Assembly (NCBI GenBank): GCA_964588995.1
Contig: CAZPQM010000004.1
Span: 61,163-125,162 of the forward strand
Source of the DNA: CAZPQM01 sp964588995
Lineage (GTDB): Bacteria > Pseudomonadota > Alphaproteobacteria > Rickettsiales > UBA8987
Direction of reading: 5' to 3'
DNA length: 64,000 nucleotides
Shown in pieces: positions 17,149 through 25,242 of this stretch. The first letter of the stretch is position 1; each line of letters starts with the position of its first letter. The notes beneath the pieces are model-generated. The model saw only the letters and a list, made by a program, of their open reading frames with translations. It had not been told where the DNA came from and did not search any database. The position numbers were made by a program, and so were the translations under genes.

Positions 17149-17375
17149 TGTCATGCTGAGCGACAGCGAAGCATCTTTACAGACGGTCAGTCGCAAAAGA
17201 TCCTTCGCTGTCGGTCAGGATGACGGGGGCAGTTTTTAACCGTCATTGCGAGGAGTGAAACGACGAAGCAATCTCCCGCAGGGGATTTCACAAGGGGATT
17301 ACGTCGCCTTCGGCTCGTAATGATGAGCATGTCGGCTGAGGTCGCCACGTCGCTCACGCTCCTTGCGATGACGGG
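17149..17375. repeat. Two palindromic repeats between the amidase and rnpB
   Basis: The 354-base gap holds a family-B element (17149-17226, TGTCATGCTGAGCGACAGCG ... TCGGTCAGGATGACGG) and a family-A element (17240-17375, CGTCATTGCGAGGAG ... CTCCTTGCGATGACGGG) that encloses a further AGATTACGTCGCC segment. The rest, up to rnpB, contains a possible TAATCT -10 hexamer at 17452 and no gene. Confidence 0.85.
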
Positions 17376-17471
17376 ATTTTTGCCTCTGTTTTACCCGAGC
17401 TTTGATGCCTCCCGATAAACCAAAGCGGAAAACATCTGGTCATCCTACCTCTAATCTTTTATCATCGACAT

Positions 17472-17836
17472 ACCAGATAGCGAAGATGGTTGCTGGCGGT
17501 TTTGGCCGTCAGAGGAAAGTCCGGGCTCCATGGAACCATGATGCCGGCTAACGGCCGGAGCGGGTGACCGCATGGAAAGTGCATAGAAAAGATACCGCCT
17601 GCTATGCAGGTAAGGGTGGAATGGTGCGGTAAGAGCGCACCGCGCAGCTGGTAACAGGTGCGGCAGAGCAAACCCCATCAGGAGCAAGGCCAAATAGGAA
17701 AAGCGCTTGAGGCCGGTTCCGCCGAAGCTTTTCGGGTAGGCCGCTAGAGCGCGCGGGTAATCGTGCGCCCAGATGAATAACCATCCCCGCCTAGCGATAG
17801 GATAGAGGACAGAACCCGGCTTACTCGCTATCTGGT
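17472..17836 (+). ncRNA. rnpB: RNase P RNA (class A)
   Basis: The catalytic RNA that matures tRNA 5' ends. The terminal P1 helix is visible as ACCAGATAGCGA (17472-17483) pairing perfectly with TCGCTATCTGGT (17825-17836). The conserved core segments AGAGGAAAGTCCGGGCTCC (from 17511) and GGACAGAACCCGGCTTA (17807-17823) form P4 and its surroundings, and GGTAAGAGCGCACCG and GAGCAAACCCC internal loops are present. The length of about 365 nt is normal for type A. Its position between an amidase gene and the mraZ cluster is a common alphaproteobacterial context, here interrupted by four extra genes. Confidence 0.95.
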
Positions 17837-17859
17837 GTTATCTTATAGATATAAAATTA

Positions 17860-17888
17860 TTGACAAATATTATCTTTAAGGTAATATT
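17860..17888 (+). promoter_or_regulatory. Promoter and palindromic operator of the RelE/Xre toxin-antitoxin pair
   Basis: TTGACA (17860-17865) and TAATAT (17882-17887) are 16 bases apart just before the toxin GTG at 17895. An inverted repeat, AATATTA (17866-17872) and TAATATT (17882-17888), fills the spacer and covers the -10. This is the expected layout of an autoregulatory operator for the Xre antitoxin. The stretch is much richer in AT than its surroundings. Confidence 0.55.
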
Positions 17889-17894
17889 ACATAG

Positions 17895-18152
17895 GTGTAT
17901 TCAATCGTATGGAAGAAAAAGGCCGTCAAGTATTTCCGGAAATTGCCGGCATCACAGAAGCAATTGATTACACGAAAGCTGGAAAGGCTATCAGAGGATC
18001 CCTATGCGGAGCACGCACATTGTACCAAATTACAGGGTCGGGACGGTTACCGCATGCGCATTGGCTCCCTGAGATTGATTTATACGTTACGAGATGAGGA
18101 ATGCATAATTCTGGTACTTGACTTAAATACACGCGGAGCGATTTACCAATGA
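17895..18152 (+). CDS. RelE/ParE-superfamily toxin
   Basis: An 85-residue basic protein with the RelE/ParE pattern: YSIVWKKKAVKYFRKLP at the start, the helix KQLITRKLERLSEDPY, then KLQGRDGYRMRIGSLRLIYTL and the final strand IILVLDLNTRGAIY. Members are usually ribosome-dependent mRNA interferases, although some ParE proteins target gyrase; the sequence alone does not decide. GTG start. The gene overlaps the following antitoxin by 4 bases (ATGA). It begins 58 bases after rnpB and interrupts the rnpB-mraZ neighbourhood. Confidence 0.85.
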   Translation: MYSIVWKKKAVKYFRKLPASQKQLITRKLERLSEDPYAEHAHCTKLQGRDGYRMRIGSLRLIYTLRDEECIILVLDLNTRGAIYQ

Positions 18153-18499
18153 GACATGATACAATCGAAGTAAACGGGGTGAGGTATATTTCATATGAGG
18201 CCTATGAAGCATTGCTGGACGAAATGGCGTTTGATCAGGCTACGGGGGAGCTGCAGGACGGAGAAGAAACGATACCGCATAGCATGGTGGTGCAACTTGG
18301 CGAAGCTGCTCATGAAGGGGCGGTGGTGGATATATGGCGACAACATCGCGGCATGTCACAACGCGCATTAGCGGAAGCAATCGCTATGCCGTCAAGTCAG
18401 TTAAACCTGATTCTGCGAGGAAAAAAGAATTTCACGGTCAGTAAGTTGAAGGCGGTTGCAGAAGCGTTGCAACTTGAGGTAGAAGATATTCTGTGCTAA
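18149..18499 (+). CDS. Xre-family (HTH) antitoxin
   Basis: A 116-residue protein. Residues ~1-55 are an acidic N-terminal segment likely to contact the toxin (VNGVRYISYEAYEALLDEM). Residues ~65-115 are a Cro/C1-type helix-turn-helix (IWRQHRGMSQRALAEAIAMPSSQLNLILRGKKNFTVSKLKAVAEAL). The toxin-first order with an overlap is like HigBA modules. The candidate operator lies at 17866-17888. Its stop codon directly abuts the stop of the convergent DUF1189 gene. Confidence 0.85.
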   Translation: MRHDTIEVNGVRYISYEAYEALLDEMAFDQATGELQDGEETIPHSMVVQLGEAAHEGAVVDIWRQHRGMSQRALAEAIAMPSSQLNLILRGKKNFTVSKLKAVAEALQLEVEDILC

Positions 18500-19381
18500 C
18501 TACTTCTTTCCCTCCAGCTCTTCTGCAATCTGGTGGTGTTTTTTGAGGGTATCCAAGGCGATGTAGATCAGGGTGGTGTGGGCGAGGAAGAAAATCACCC
18601 CTTCAAACATAAAGACCGGGCGGCCAAGGATATAGCCGAGCAGGTCAACCGCGATGAGCGGCGTGCTCGCTACCGCGCTGATGCGGCAGGCGCGCGTCAA
18701 GTCCGTCTTTATCATCATCATCTGTGCGATCAGCATCGCCACAAATCCGAAAATGAAGGCGCGGAACAGATAGCTCACCGTCATAAATACATATAAAAAC
18801 GCGGTGAACAGGAAGCTCACGCTGCCGATATTGCGCTTAAAGCTCAGGAATGCCATCTCCAGTGTTTGCGGGGTGATGTCAATCGTGGCATCGGGCGGGA
18901 TATTGAAGGAGGCCATCAACTCGCTGATCGGCACCGGGCGGATATTATTCTGGCCGAAATTGACGTAGACCGTATCTTTCGTCACGGTGATGCGGCTCTC
19001 TTTCGCCTGCGCGGTTGCATCCCGCACGCTCGTATCGATATAGACCAGCGTGGAGCTGTCTGTCGGTGAGGTGATGGTATATTGCTTCGGCGGGGCCAGC
19101 ATGGAAAGCGTGCCATTTTCGAGTTTCATCGGGCGAACCTGCCCGGTAATGCCGAGGATGCGCTCCGGCAGGTAATCATTCTCCGCGGAAAAAGGGCGGC
19201 CCTCTTCGCTGTAAAAATCGGAGAGTTTCGATTGCACCGAGAGGCCGACCGGTATGCATAACACCGCAATTATAAAGGCGATATAGACAAAGCCGAGCCC
19301 TGCCCAGCGATGATATACTGCAATGAAGCACTCGGGCCTGTAAAAGCTCTGTAATGCGGTTTTGAGATACTGTTTCATCAT
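18500..19381 (-). CDS. DUF1189-family membrane protein (second of a tandem pair)
   Basis: A 293-residue membrane protein. It begins SFYRPECFIAVYHRWAGLGFVYIAF, giving a first helix at about 28-50. A periplasmic-type beta-rich region (~60-190) follows, then three or four C-terminal helices (FLFTAFLYVFMTVSYLF, FIFGFVAMLIAQMM, the last near 260-275). The layout and N-terminal motif fit DUF1189, whose function is unknown. It overlaps the upstream paralogue by 4 bases (ATGA), so the two are coupled and may form a heteromeric complex. Confidence 0.75.
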   Translation of the reverse strand: MMKQYLKTALQSFYRPECFIAVYHRWAGLGFVYIAFIIAVLCIPVGLSVQSKLSDFYSEEGRPFSAENDYLPERILGITGQVRPMKLENGTLSMLAPPKQYTITSPTDSSTLVYIDTSVRDATAQAKESRITVTKDTVYVNFGQNNIRPVPISELMASFNIPPDATIDITPQTLEMAFLSFKRNIGSVSFLFTAFLYVFMTVSYLFRAFIFGFVAMLIAQMMMIKTDLTRACRISAVASTPLIAVDLLGYILGRPVFMFEGVIFFLAHTTLIYIALDTLKKHHQIAEELEGKK

Positions 19382-20571
19382 AGATCCGGCTCGGGCGGGA
19401 GTTGTTTAATCAGCGTTAAGGCATAAAACACGTATAATAGGGTGATAATTGATAAGGTAAAGAGCCCATAATGCGCGGCGTAGGGTGTCATCGCGAAAAA
19501 GATATAGCCGAACAGGCCGGGGGTGATGGCAACGGCGGTGATGCGGATCATATCTTCGATTTCTGCCGGGCTGCGGACCATCAGGTTAACCACGCTCGCC
19601 ACCATGGCGAGAATCACCGCCCAGATGAAGTAAAACACGCCAACAACGATAATGATAAAGGGCGAGGCGATCAACAAGGCTATCAGCGTGAATGTTTGTA
19701 GCATGCCGATTAGGGTGGCCGTGAGCTTGCGCAGATTTTTCTCGTTCAGTTCGGCGTAGCGGTACGCTTCCATACCGTCCTCATGCGTGAAATAGAGCGC
19801 TTCTTTGCCAAACCAGATGGACTGTTCCAGCTCAGCAGCTTGCGGTATTTTCGTGGTGTCAAATACGATACGCGCGGCCTGTTTTCCTTCCTTTGCGGGC
19901 AGGGTGAGGATATGCGGCTCCGCTTCTTCTATGGTCAAAATGCCGTCATCCACGGTGGCACGGGGAAAATCGCTCAACATAGCCAGAATCGCTCTGCCGG
20001 TTTCCGGGTTGTCTTTGAAAAACTCGCTAAGGTAAAAAACACGCTCATGCCCGGCTTTGTCGGTTTCGCCTTCTTTGATCACCAGCCGGTGTTCGGTCAC
20101 CAGCATAAAGGCTTCCGTACTTTCGAGCGATTCATATTGCCCGCTCGTATCGAAAATCGCACGCGGGGTTTCGGTGCCCTTTTGGTAAATATAATACGGC
20201 ATGGAATCTGCATCGATCTTTAGCTCGTTATCCTCCCAGCGCATGGGAGGTATTTCAGCGAGGTAATGCAATGCGTCAGAAAGAAGCAGCTGCGGCCAGT
20301 CGTCGGGGTGCGCTTCGAGCGTCTCCGGCTGAACGGCCTGCTCTTTGATTTCATCGACAAGCAGGTCAGACAGCCTGTCAAAACCATCATCCAGCAGCTT
20401 CGAAAGCAGAAAGGCGGCGAACATCAGCCAGACAATCGCCGTGATCATGAGTAAATAGACAAAACCGGTGCCGTCCCAGCGCTTATACACATCGCGGTAG
20501 AGATCGGCTGAGTAAAAACTCGCCGGAATCGCACGGAGATAATTAAATCGGGTCGGTTCGCTCGCCTGCAT
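19378..20571 (-). CDS. DUF1189-family membrane protein (first of a tandem pair)
   Basis: A 397-residue protein sharing the N-terminal pattern of its downstream neighbour (SFYSADLYRDVYKRWDGTGFVYLL), a first membrane helix at about 38-60, and a cluster of four helices in the last 120 residues. The intervening soluble part is about 100 residues longer than in the paralogue and contains two similar segments (MLVTEHRLVIKEGE...ARVFYLSEF type), suggesting an internal duplication. Function is unknown. It begins the two-gene operon; 80 bases upstream the repeat-rich region starts. Confidence 0.75.
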   Translation of the reverse strand: MQASEPTRFNYLRAIPASFYSADLYRDVYKRWDGTGFVYLLMITAIVWLMFAAFLLSKLLDDGFDRLSDLLVDEIKEQAVQPETLEAHPDDWPQLLLSDALHYLAEIPPMRWEDNELKIDADSMPYYIYQKGTETPRAIFDTSGQYESLESTEAFMLVTEHRLVIKEGETDKAGHERVFYLSEFFKDNPETGRAILAMLSDFPRATVDDGILTIEEAEPHILTLPAKEGKQAARIVFDTTKIPQAAELEQSIWFGKEALYFTHEDGMEAYRYAELNEKNLRKLTATLIGMLQTFTLIALLIASPFIIIVVGVFYFIWAVILAMVASVVNLMVRSPAEIEDMIRITAVAITPGLFGYIFFAMTPYAAHYGLFTLSIITLLYVFYALTLIKQLPPEPDL

Positions 20572-20653
20572 GGTGGCGAAGTATAGAAGGTTACATGGCG
20601 TGAGTCGAGTATTGAGTAGTTGGTTTAAGTTGTTAGCTGTTAGGTTCTCTCTT

Positions 20654-21165
20654 TGTCATGCTGAGCGAGCCGAGCGAGTCGAAGCATCTTTACAGGCGGT
20701 AAGTCCATAAAGATCCTTCGCTGTCGTTCAGGATGACGGGGCTGGGTAGGTTAGGGCAGCAGTGTCATTGCGAGGAGTGAAACGACGAAGCAATCTCGCG
20801 CTGTGGCCTGAGATCACCACGTCGCTTCGCTCCTCGTGATGACGGGGTTCCATCTCCTCCCCCTCCTTGCGGCGCACTCATTTACTCCTCCCCCTGCTTG
20901 CGGGGGGGAGGTTGGGAGGGGCGCATTAATACTTCCCTCACCCTCGACAGCTACGCTGTCTCGACCTCTCTTCATCCGGGAGAGGTTACGTTCTTTATTC
21001 CCTCTCCCGCATGACGAGAGGGTTAGGGTGAGGGCGTCATTGCGAGCGACCAACGGGAGCGTGGCAATCTCGGGCAGGGGGCTTCACAGGGAGATTACGT
21101 CGCCTTCGGCTCGTAATGACGGGCAGGTTGCTGGAGATCGCTTCATTGCGTTCGCGATGACGGGG
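20654..21165. repeat. Dense cluster of palindromic repeats upstream of mraZ
   Basis: The 880-base gap between the DUF1189 pair and mraZ begins with this block. It contains a family-B palindrome (20654-20740), a family-A palindrome (20763-20846), G/C-rich 'CTCCTCCCCCTGC...GGGGAGGTTGGGAGGGG' units (20853-20930), 'CCTCACCCTCGACAG...GAGAGG' units (20935-21034) and a second, compound family-A palindrome (21035-21165). No credible gene lies here; the remaining part holds the mraZ operators and promoter. Confidence 0.9.
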
Positions 21166-21191
21166 TAAATCATGCGTCATGTGGTGACCTG

Positions 21192-21228
21192 TGGGACGCG
21201 ATGGGATAACGTATGGGAAATCATGGGA
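21192..21228 (+). promoter_or_regulatory. Upstream MraZ-box array (four TGGGA repeats)
   Basis: TGGGA occurs at 21192, 21202, 21214 and 21224 on the plus strand, with spacers of 5, 7 and 5 bases. MraZ is known to bind direct repeats of TGGGN separated by 5 bases in its own promoter. This array sits about 65-100 bases upstream of the mraZ -35 element. Confidence 0.75.
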
Positions 21229-21291
21229 AAGAGTAAGTAGCTGAAACTAAATAAATAATCAGCCTTTTATAAAAAAGTTGCCATTCTATGG

Positions 21292-21320
21292 TTGACATAT
21301 CCCACAAAAAACCACATTAT
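21292..21320 (+). promoter_or_regulatory. Sigma-70 promoter of mraZ (dcw cluster)
   Basis: A consensus TTGACA (21292-21297) and CATTAT (21315-21320) are separated by exactly 17 bases. Transcription would begin near 21327, leaving a leader of about 125 nucleotides. The -10 end and start site are covered by the downstream MraZ-box array. Confidence 0.7.
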
Positions 21321-21364
21321 TCCCATGTAAGCCCAAGCTAGCCCATATACGTCCATCTCTCCCA
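21321..21364 (-). promoter_or_regulatory. Downstream MraZ-box array (five repeats, minus-strand orientation)
   Basis: Read on the minus strand this gives TGGGA, TGGAC, TGGGC, TGGGC, TGGGA with spacers of 4, 5, 5 and 5 bases (plus-strand positions 21360, 21351, 21341, 21331, 21321). Further TCCCA copies lie at 21300 and 21388. The helical 10-base phasing and position over the transcription start fit an MraZ repressor site. Confidence 0.75.
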
Positions 21365-21451
21365 AGGCATATATGGTGCAATCTCTCTCCCAATGGCAGC
21401 AAGGGTTTATGAACGAAGGGGGCAGTGGTTGTAGGAAAGGAAGAAAATGAT

Positions 21452-21919
21452 ATGGCGTTGTTTCTTTCAACTTACACCAACAAGCTTGATAAAAAAGGTA
21501 GAGTCTCCATTCCTGCCCCCTTTCGTTCCGTATTATCCGCCGAAAATTTCAACGGTGTCATTGTCTACCCCTCCTTCGTGTATGAATGTATTGAGGCGTG
21601 CGGCATGAACCGGATCGAGAAGCTGAGTGAATCCATTGACAGCATGGACCCGTTTTCTGACGAGCGCGACGCGTTTGCCGCGACCATACTCGGGGGCTCG
21701 GTGCAATTGCAGTTTGACGATGGCGGGCGGGTGCTGCTGCCGTCGCAGTTAATCGAGCAGGCCGGTTTATCCGATGCTGCCGTGTTTATCGGAAAAGGGC
21801 AGACATTTGAGATATGGAGCCCTGAGCGGTTTGAGGCGTATAGTGATAAGGCGCGTCAGATGGCGAAGGCGAAGCGGGCAAGTTTGAGTTTAATGCCGAA
21901 AGGTGGGGGTAGTGATTAG
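21452..21919 (+). CDS. mraZ: MraZ, transcriptional regulator of the dcw cluster
   Basis: A 155-residue protein with two AbrB/SpoVT-like DNA-binding halves: MALFLSTYTNKLDKKGRVSIPAPFR at the N-terminus and LQFDDGGRVLLPSQLIEQAGL in the middle. MraZ forms ring-shaped oligomers that bind TGGGN repeats and regulate mraZ and downstream division genes. ATG at 21452 is chosen because GGAAAGGAAG lies just before it and the residues from there match the family start; the frame is open to 21425. Two arrays of MraZ boxes lie upstream, consistent with autoregulation. Confidence 0.95.
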   Translation: MALFLSTYTNKLDKKGRVSIPAPFRSVLSAENFNGVIVYPSFVYECIEACGMNRIEKLSESIDSMDPFSDERDAFAATILGGSVQLQFDDGGRVLLPSQLIEQAGLSDAAVFIGKGQTFEIWSPERFEAYSDKARQMAKAKRASLSLMPKGGGSD

Positions 21920-21944
21920 AGCTGAGAGCTTAGAGCTGAGAGCT
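21917..21944. repeat. Two perfect tandem copies of a 14-bp unit at the mraZ stop codon
   Basis: TAGAGCTGAGAGCT occurs at 21917-21930 and again at 21931-21944; the first copy begins with the mraZ stop codon. Confidence 0.7.
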
Positions 21945-21955
21945 AAGTATTTAGG

Positions 21956-22034
21956 TGTCATCCCGGATTTATTCCGGGATCTAGAGCGGCTTGTTGCTTA
22001 TGGCTCTAGATCCCGGCACAAGGCCGGGATGACA
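21956..22034. repeat. Palindromic repeat between mraZ and rsmH
   Basis: The outer arms TGTCATCCCGG and CCGGGATGACA and the inner arms GGGATCTAGAGC and GCTCTAGATCCC pair across about 79 bases, forming a long cruciform or RNA hairpin. It is related in its ends to family B but has a different body. Confidence 0.8.
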
Positions 22035-22058
22035 AAGTTTATTGAGTCAAGAAAACGC

Positions 22059-22135
22059 GATAGTAATCGCGTTGCTTCAGTGGCCGCAGGCCTTAGGTTC
22101 ATTGCGGAGGCCAGTAGGCCGAAGCAGGAACTATC
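22059..22135. repeat. Second palindromic unit between mraZ and rsmH
   Basis: The GATAGT...TTGCTTC left arm and the GAAGCAGGAACTATC right arm pair imperfectly, with several nested GGCC steps between them. It lies directly before the rsmH start and shares no arm sequence with the commoner families. Confidence 0.55.
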
Positions 22136-22165
22136 ACATAACACCTCAAGCAATCGTACCACGTA

Positions 22166-23107
22166 ATGGCGGGGGGGAATCCGCACGTATCGGTGTTGCT
22201 TGAGGAAGCCGTCGCCGCTCTGGCGCCGAAAGCTGGTAGGGTCTATGTAGACGGAACTTTCGGCGCCGGGGGGCACAGCCGCGCGATACTGGAATCGTGC
22301 GAATGTACGGTGGTCGCATTGGATAGGGACGAAACGGTGATGCCATTTGTGAATGCATTGAAAGATGAGTTCGGGGAAAGATTTCACTTTATCGCATCAC
22401 GGTTTAGTGATATGAAAGGACCTGTTCTCGCGCGTGTGGGGTGCGTTGATGGAGTATTGCTGGATGTTGGGGTTTCTTCCATGCAATTAGACAACGCGGA
22501 GCGCGGCTTCTCCTTTATGAAGGATGGTCCGTTGGATATGCGTATGGGCGCATCGGGGATGAGTGCGGCTGATTTTGTCAATACACAGGATGAGGCGGTG
22601 ATCGCCGATACGCTCTTTCACTATGGCGGTGAGAAGAAATCGCGCCGTATTGCCCGCGCGATCGTCCATCAGCGTGAGGAAAAGCCTTTCGAAACGACGC
22701 TGGAGCTCGCGGGGTGTATCAAACGTACCGTTGGGCGCTATAACGACACGATTCACCCGGCAACGCGGAGCTTTCAGGCCATCCGCATCGCCATCAATGA
22801 AGAACTTGAGCAGTTGCAGGAGGGGCTCGCTGCGGCGGCAGACCTCTTATGTCCGGGCGGCAGGCTTGCGGTTATTACCTTCCATTCCGGGGAAGATGCG
22901 ATCGTCAAACGTTATTTCAAGGAAAAGACCGGCAAGATAGCGGGCGTGTCCCGGCATATGCCGGCAACGTCGAATGATAATGAACCGGCGACATTCCGTA
23001 CACTTACGCGCAAGCCGATTGAGCCGAGCGCGGAGGAAATCGCAGATAATGCGCGCGCACGCTCTGCCAAATTGCGTGTGGTGGAACGACTTGGGGAAGG
23101 CAACTAA
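22166..23107 (+). CDS. rsmH: RsmH (MraW), 16S rRNA m4C1402 methyltransferase
   Basis: A 313-residue SAM-dependent methyltransferase acting on 16S rRNA position 1402. The start MAGGNPHVSVLLEEAVAAL is followed by the SAM-binding VDGTFGAGGHSRAIL. The family motif GVLLDVGVSSMQLDNAERGFSF and the C-terminal LAVITFHSGEDAIVKRYFKE are present. Length is normal. It is the second dcw gene; ftsL begins 10 bases after its stop. Confidence 0.97.
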   Translation: MAGGNPHVSVLLEEAVAALAPKAGRVYVDGTFGAGGHSRAILESCECTVVALDRDETVMPFVNALKDEFGERFHFIASRFSDMKGPVLARVGCVDGVLLDVGVSSMQLDNAERGFSFMKDGPLDMRMGASGMSAADFVNTQDEAVIADTLFHYGGEKKSRRIARAIVHQREEKPFETTLELAGCIKRTVGRYNDTIHPATRSFQAIRIAINEELEQLQEGLAAAADLLCPGGRLAVITFHSGEDAIVKRYFKEKTGKIAGVSRHMPATSNDNEPATFRTLTRKPIEPSAEEIADNARARSAKLRVVERLGEGN

Positions 23108-23117
23108 GGAGGGTACG

Positions 23118-23444
23118 ATGTTACGACCTGCATTTTTTGTAATTATTGGTGTGGTAGGGCTGCTCGCCATATCGGTTTATGAGGTGGAGAAGCGCGTTTC
23201 GGATTTGCGTAAAGAGCTTAGAGATGCGCGCCAGTCCATCGCGAAAGATCAGCATGAAATGCATGTGCTGCGTGCCGAGTGGAGCTATCTGAACCAGCCG
23301 AGGCGGATTGAAGAAATGTCGCAGGAAGTGCTGGAGCTCGCGCCCGTATCGCTCACCAACTTCATGCAGATTGACGATATCCCGCTACGCAGCGAACTGA
23401 TGTTCGACGAGCAGGCAGGTGATGTGATTCTCTCGCAGCGGTAA
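23118..23444 (+). CDS. ftsL: FtsL, cell division protein
   Basis: A 108-residue bitopic protein: a short cytoplasmic start, one membrane helix (residues ~4-20, AFFVIIGVVGLLAISVY), then a periplasmic coiled coil (KRVSDLRKELRDARQSIAKDQHEMHVLRAEWSYL), and the LNQPRRIEEMS block typical of alphaproteobacterial FtsL. ATG at 23118 is chosen because AAGGAGGG precedes it; the open frame extends upstream into rsmH but with unrelated residues. FtsL links FtsQ and FtsB to FtsWI in the divisome. It lies between rsmH and ftsI. Confidence 0.92.
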   Translation: MLRPAFFVIIGVVGLLAISVYEVEKRVSDLRKELRDARQSIAKDQHEMHVLRAEWSYLNQPRRIEEMSQEVLELAPVSLTNFMQIDDIPLRSELMFDEQAGDVILSQR

Positions 23445-23447
23445 GCG

Positions 23448-25175
23448 ATGGAGACGTCAGCCGGGAGACGCGAGCATATTGCGATTCAGGTCGATGGTGC
23501 TATGCATCAGGCGCTTGAGATGTGCCGTGGCCGTCTCGTATTTATCTTTTCGCTGATCCTGCTCTGTTTCGGCGCAATCAGTTTCCGGCTGGTTGATCTA
23601 GCGCTGGATGGCTTACGCGAAGAAAGCCGCCATTTGGCCACCGTCACGTCTCAGGATGATTTACACCCCCCAAGGCGGGAGATTGTCGACCGTAACGGCG
23701 AGTTGCTGGCGATGAATCTCAATACGGTATCGCTATTTGCCAACCCGAAAATCATTCTCGACGTCGAAGAAACCGCGGAAGGGCTGCATCGGATCTTCCC
23801 GGATCTGGACAAGGCGGAGCTGCTGGAGGATTTGCAAAAAGAACGCAGCTTCATATGGGTAAAGCGGAATATTCATCCCAGAGAACAGGATGCGGTCATG
23901 GAGTTGGGCCAGCCGGGCTTAAATTTCCTGGAAGAGGAAAAGCGGCTTTACCCTTATGGTGAGCAAGTCGCGCATGTGCTCGGTACGGTTGGTACCGACG
24001 GCTATGGCCTTGCCGGTATTGAAAAGCAATTTGAGAAAACGCTAGCGCCACAATATGTCACGCCGGACGCGGAGCAGCCGCTCGAGTTGGCATTGGATGC
24101 GCGTCTGCAGGCCATTTTATTTGATGAGCTCAAAGCGACCTATGAAAAGCATAGTGCGGAAGGGGCTGCGGCGATCCTGATGGATGCGCATAATGGCGAG
24201 GTGCTGTCCATGATCAGCCTCCCGGCGTTTGATCCTAACCAGCCAAGCGAGATGCAGAATAAGGAAGCCTTTAATTACGCCACGCTCGGCGTGTATGAAA
24301 TGGGGTCAACATTTAAGACCTTTGCGATTGCGCAGGCGTTGGATCAGAACCTGATTCATCTTGATAATGAGTATGATGCGACTAAACCGATTTATATTGC
24401 TCGCCACCGGATTGCTGATTTTCACCCCGAAAACCGGGTATTGAACGTGCCGGAAATTTTCCTGCATTCCTCCAATATTGGAACGGCGCGGATTGCCGAC
24501 GAAATCGGGCCCGAAGCGCAACAGCAATTTTACCGCCATCTCGGTTTGTTCGATCAGATGGATTTTGAGCTGCCGGAGCTCGGAACGCCGCTGCTACCCG
24601 AACGGTGGGGGCGGCTGGTTACGATGACCGCCTCGTTCGGTCATGGGATCGCGGTTAGTCCGTTGCATGTCGTGCGTGCCTATGCGGCGATGGTCAATGG
24701 CGGTAAACTGGTGGAACCGACGCTGTTTAAACGCGAAAAGGTGCCGGAATTCAAACAGGTGATCCGCGCTCAGACCTCCGAAACGATGCGGCGCTTACTG
24801 CGTCTCGTCGTCGCGGAAGGAACGGGCGAATCGGCAGAGGCGCCTGGTTATTACCTCGGCGGTAAAACCGGCACGGCGGAAAAGGCAGGCATCGGGCAAT
24901 ATGACCGAAAACGGCTCATTTCTTCCTTCGCCGGGGCTTTTCCGATGTATGATCCGCAATATGTGCTGTTTATTATGTTTGATGAGCCGAAGGGTATTAA
25001 AGAAACCTGGGGTTATGCAACTGCGGGGTGGACCGCCGCTCCTACCGCCAAGCGCGTTGTCGAACGGATTGGGCCGCTGCTCGGCGTGAAACCCGTTGAC
25101 CCCAAGGATGAAACCATTAATAAAGGGCTCTATGTGGAATTTGAACGCCATGATAAAGAGCTTGCAGCTCAGTAA
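23448..25175 (+). CDS. ftsI: FtsI (PBP3), septal peptidoglycan transpeptidase
   Basis: A 575-residue class B penicillin-binding protein. One membrane helix lies near residues 27-48. The dimerisation/pedestal domain follows (RREIVDRNGELLA). The transpeptidase domain has the active-site Ser287-Thr-Phe-Lys290, the SSN motif in HSSNIGTARIA, and the Lys473-Thr-Gly-Thr motif. It crosslinks septal peptidoglycan with FtsW (30705). It begins 3 bases after ftsL. The 67 bases to murE contain a fragment resembling a family-A repeat. Confidence 0.96.
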   Translation: METSAGRREHIAIQVDGAMHQALEMCRGRLVFIFSLILLCFGAISFRLVDLALDGLREESRHLATVTSQDDLHPPRREIVDRNGELLAMNLNTVSLFANPKIILDVEETAEGLHRIFPDLDKAELLEDLQKERSFIWVKRNIHPREQDAVMELGQPGLNFLEEEKRLYPYGEQVAHVLGTVGTDGYGLAGIEKQFEKTLAPQYVTPDAEQPLELALDARLQAILFDELKATYEKHSAEGAAAILMDAHNGEVLSMISLPAFDPNQPSEMQNKEAFNYATLGVYEMGSTFKTFAIAQALDQNLIHLDNEYDATKPIYIARHRIADFHPENRVLNVPEIFLHSSNIGTARIADEIGPEAQQQFYRHLGLFDQMDFELPELGTPLLPERWGRLVTMTASFGHGIAVSPLHVVRAYAAMVNGGKLVEPTLFKREKVPEFKQVIRAQTSETMRRLLRLVVAEGTGESAEAPGYYLGGKTGTAEKAGIGQYDRKRLISSFAGAFPMYDPQYVLFIMFDEPKGIKETWGYATAGWTAAPTAKRVVERIGPLLGVKPVDPKDETINKGLYVEFERHDKELAAQ

Positions 25176-25242
25176 TACGCGTCGTCTTCGCGAAAGCAGT
25201 GACGGGCAGATGCTACCGTGAATAGTGCGTTGATCTATTGTC

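Noticed and set aside
17451..17693. Minus-strand open frames over the RNase P RNA
   Set aside because: The region is a structured RNA with a clear P1 helix and core motifs; the frames have no coding signal.
20836..21168. A 110-codon frame upstream of mraZ
   Set aside because: It is made entirely of repeat units and has no homologous protein pattern.
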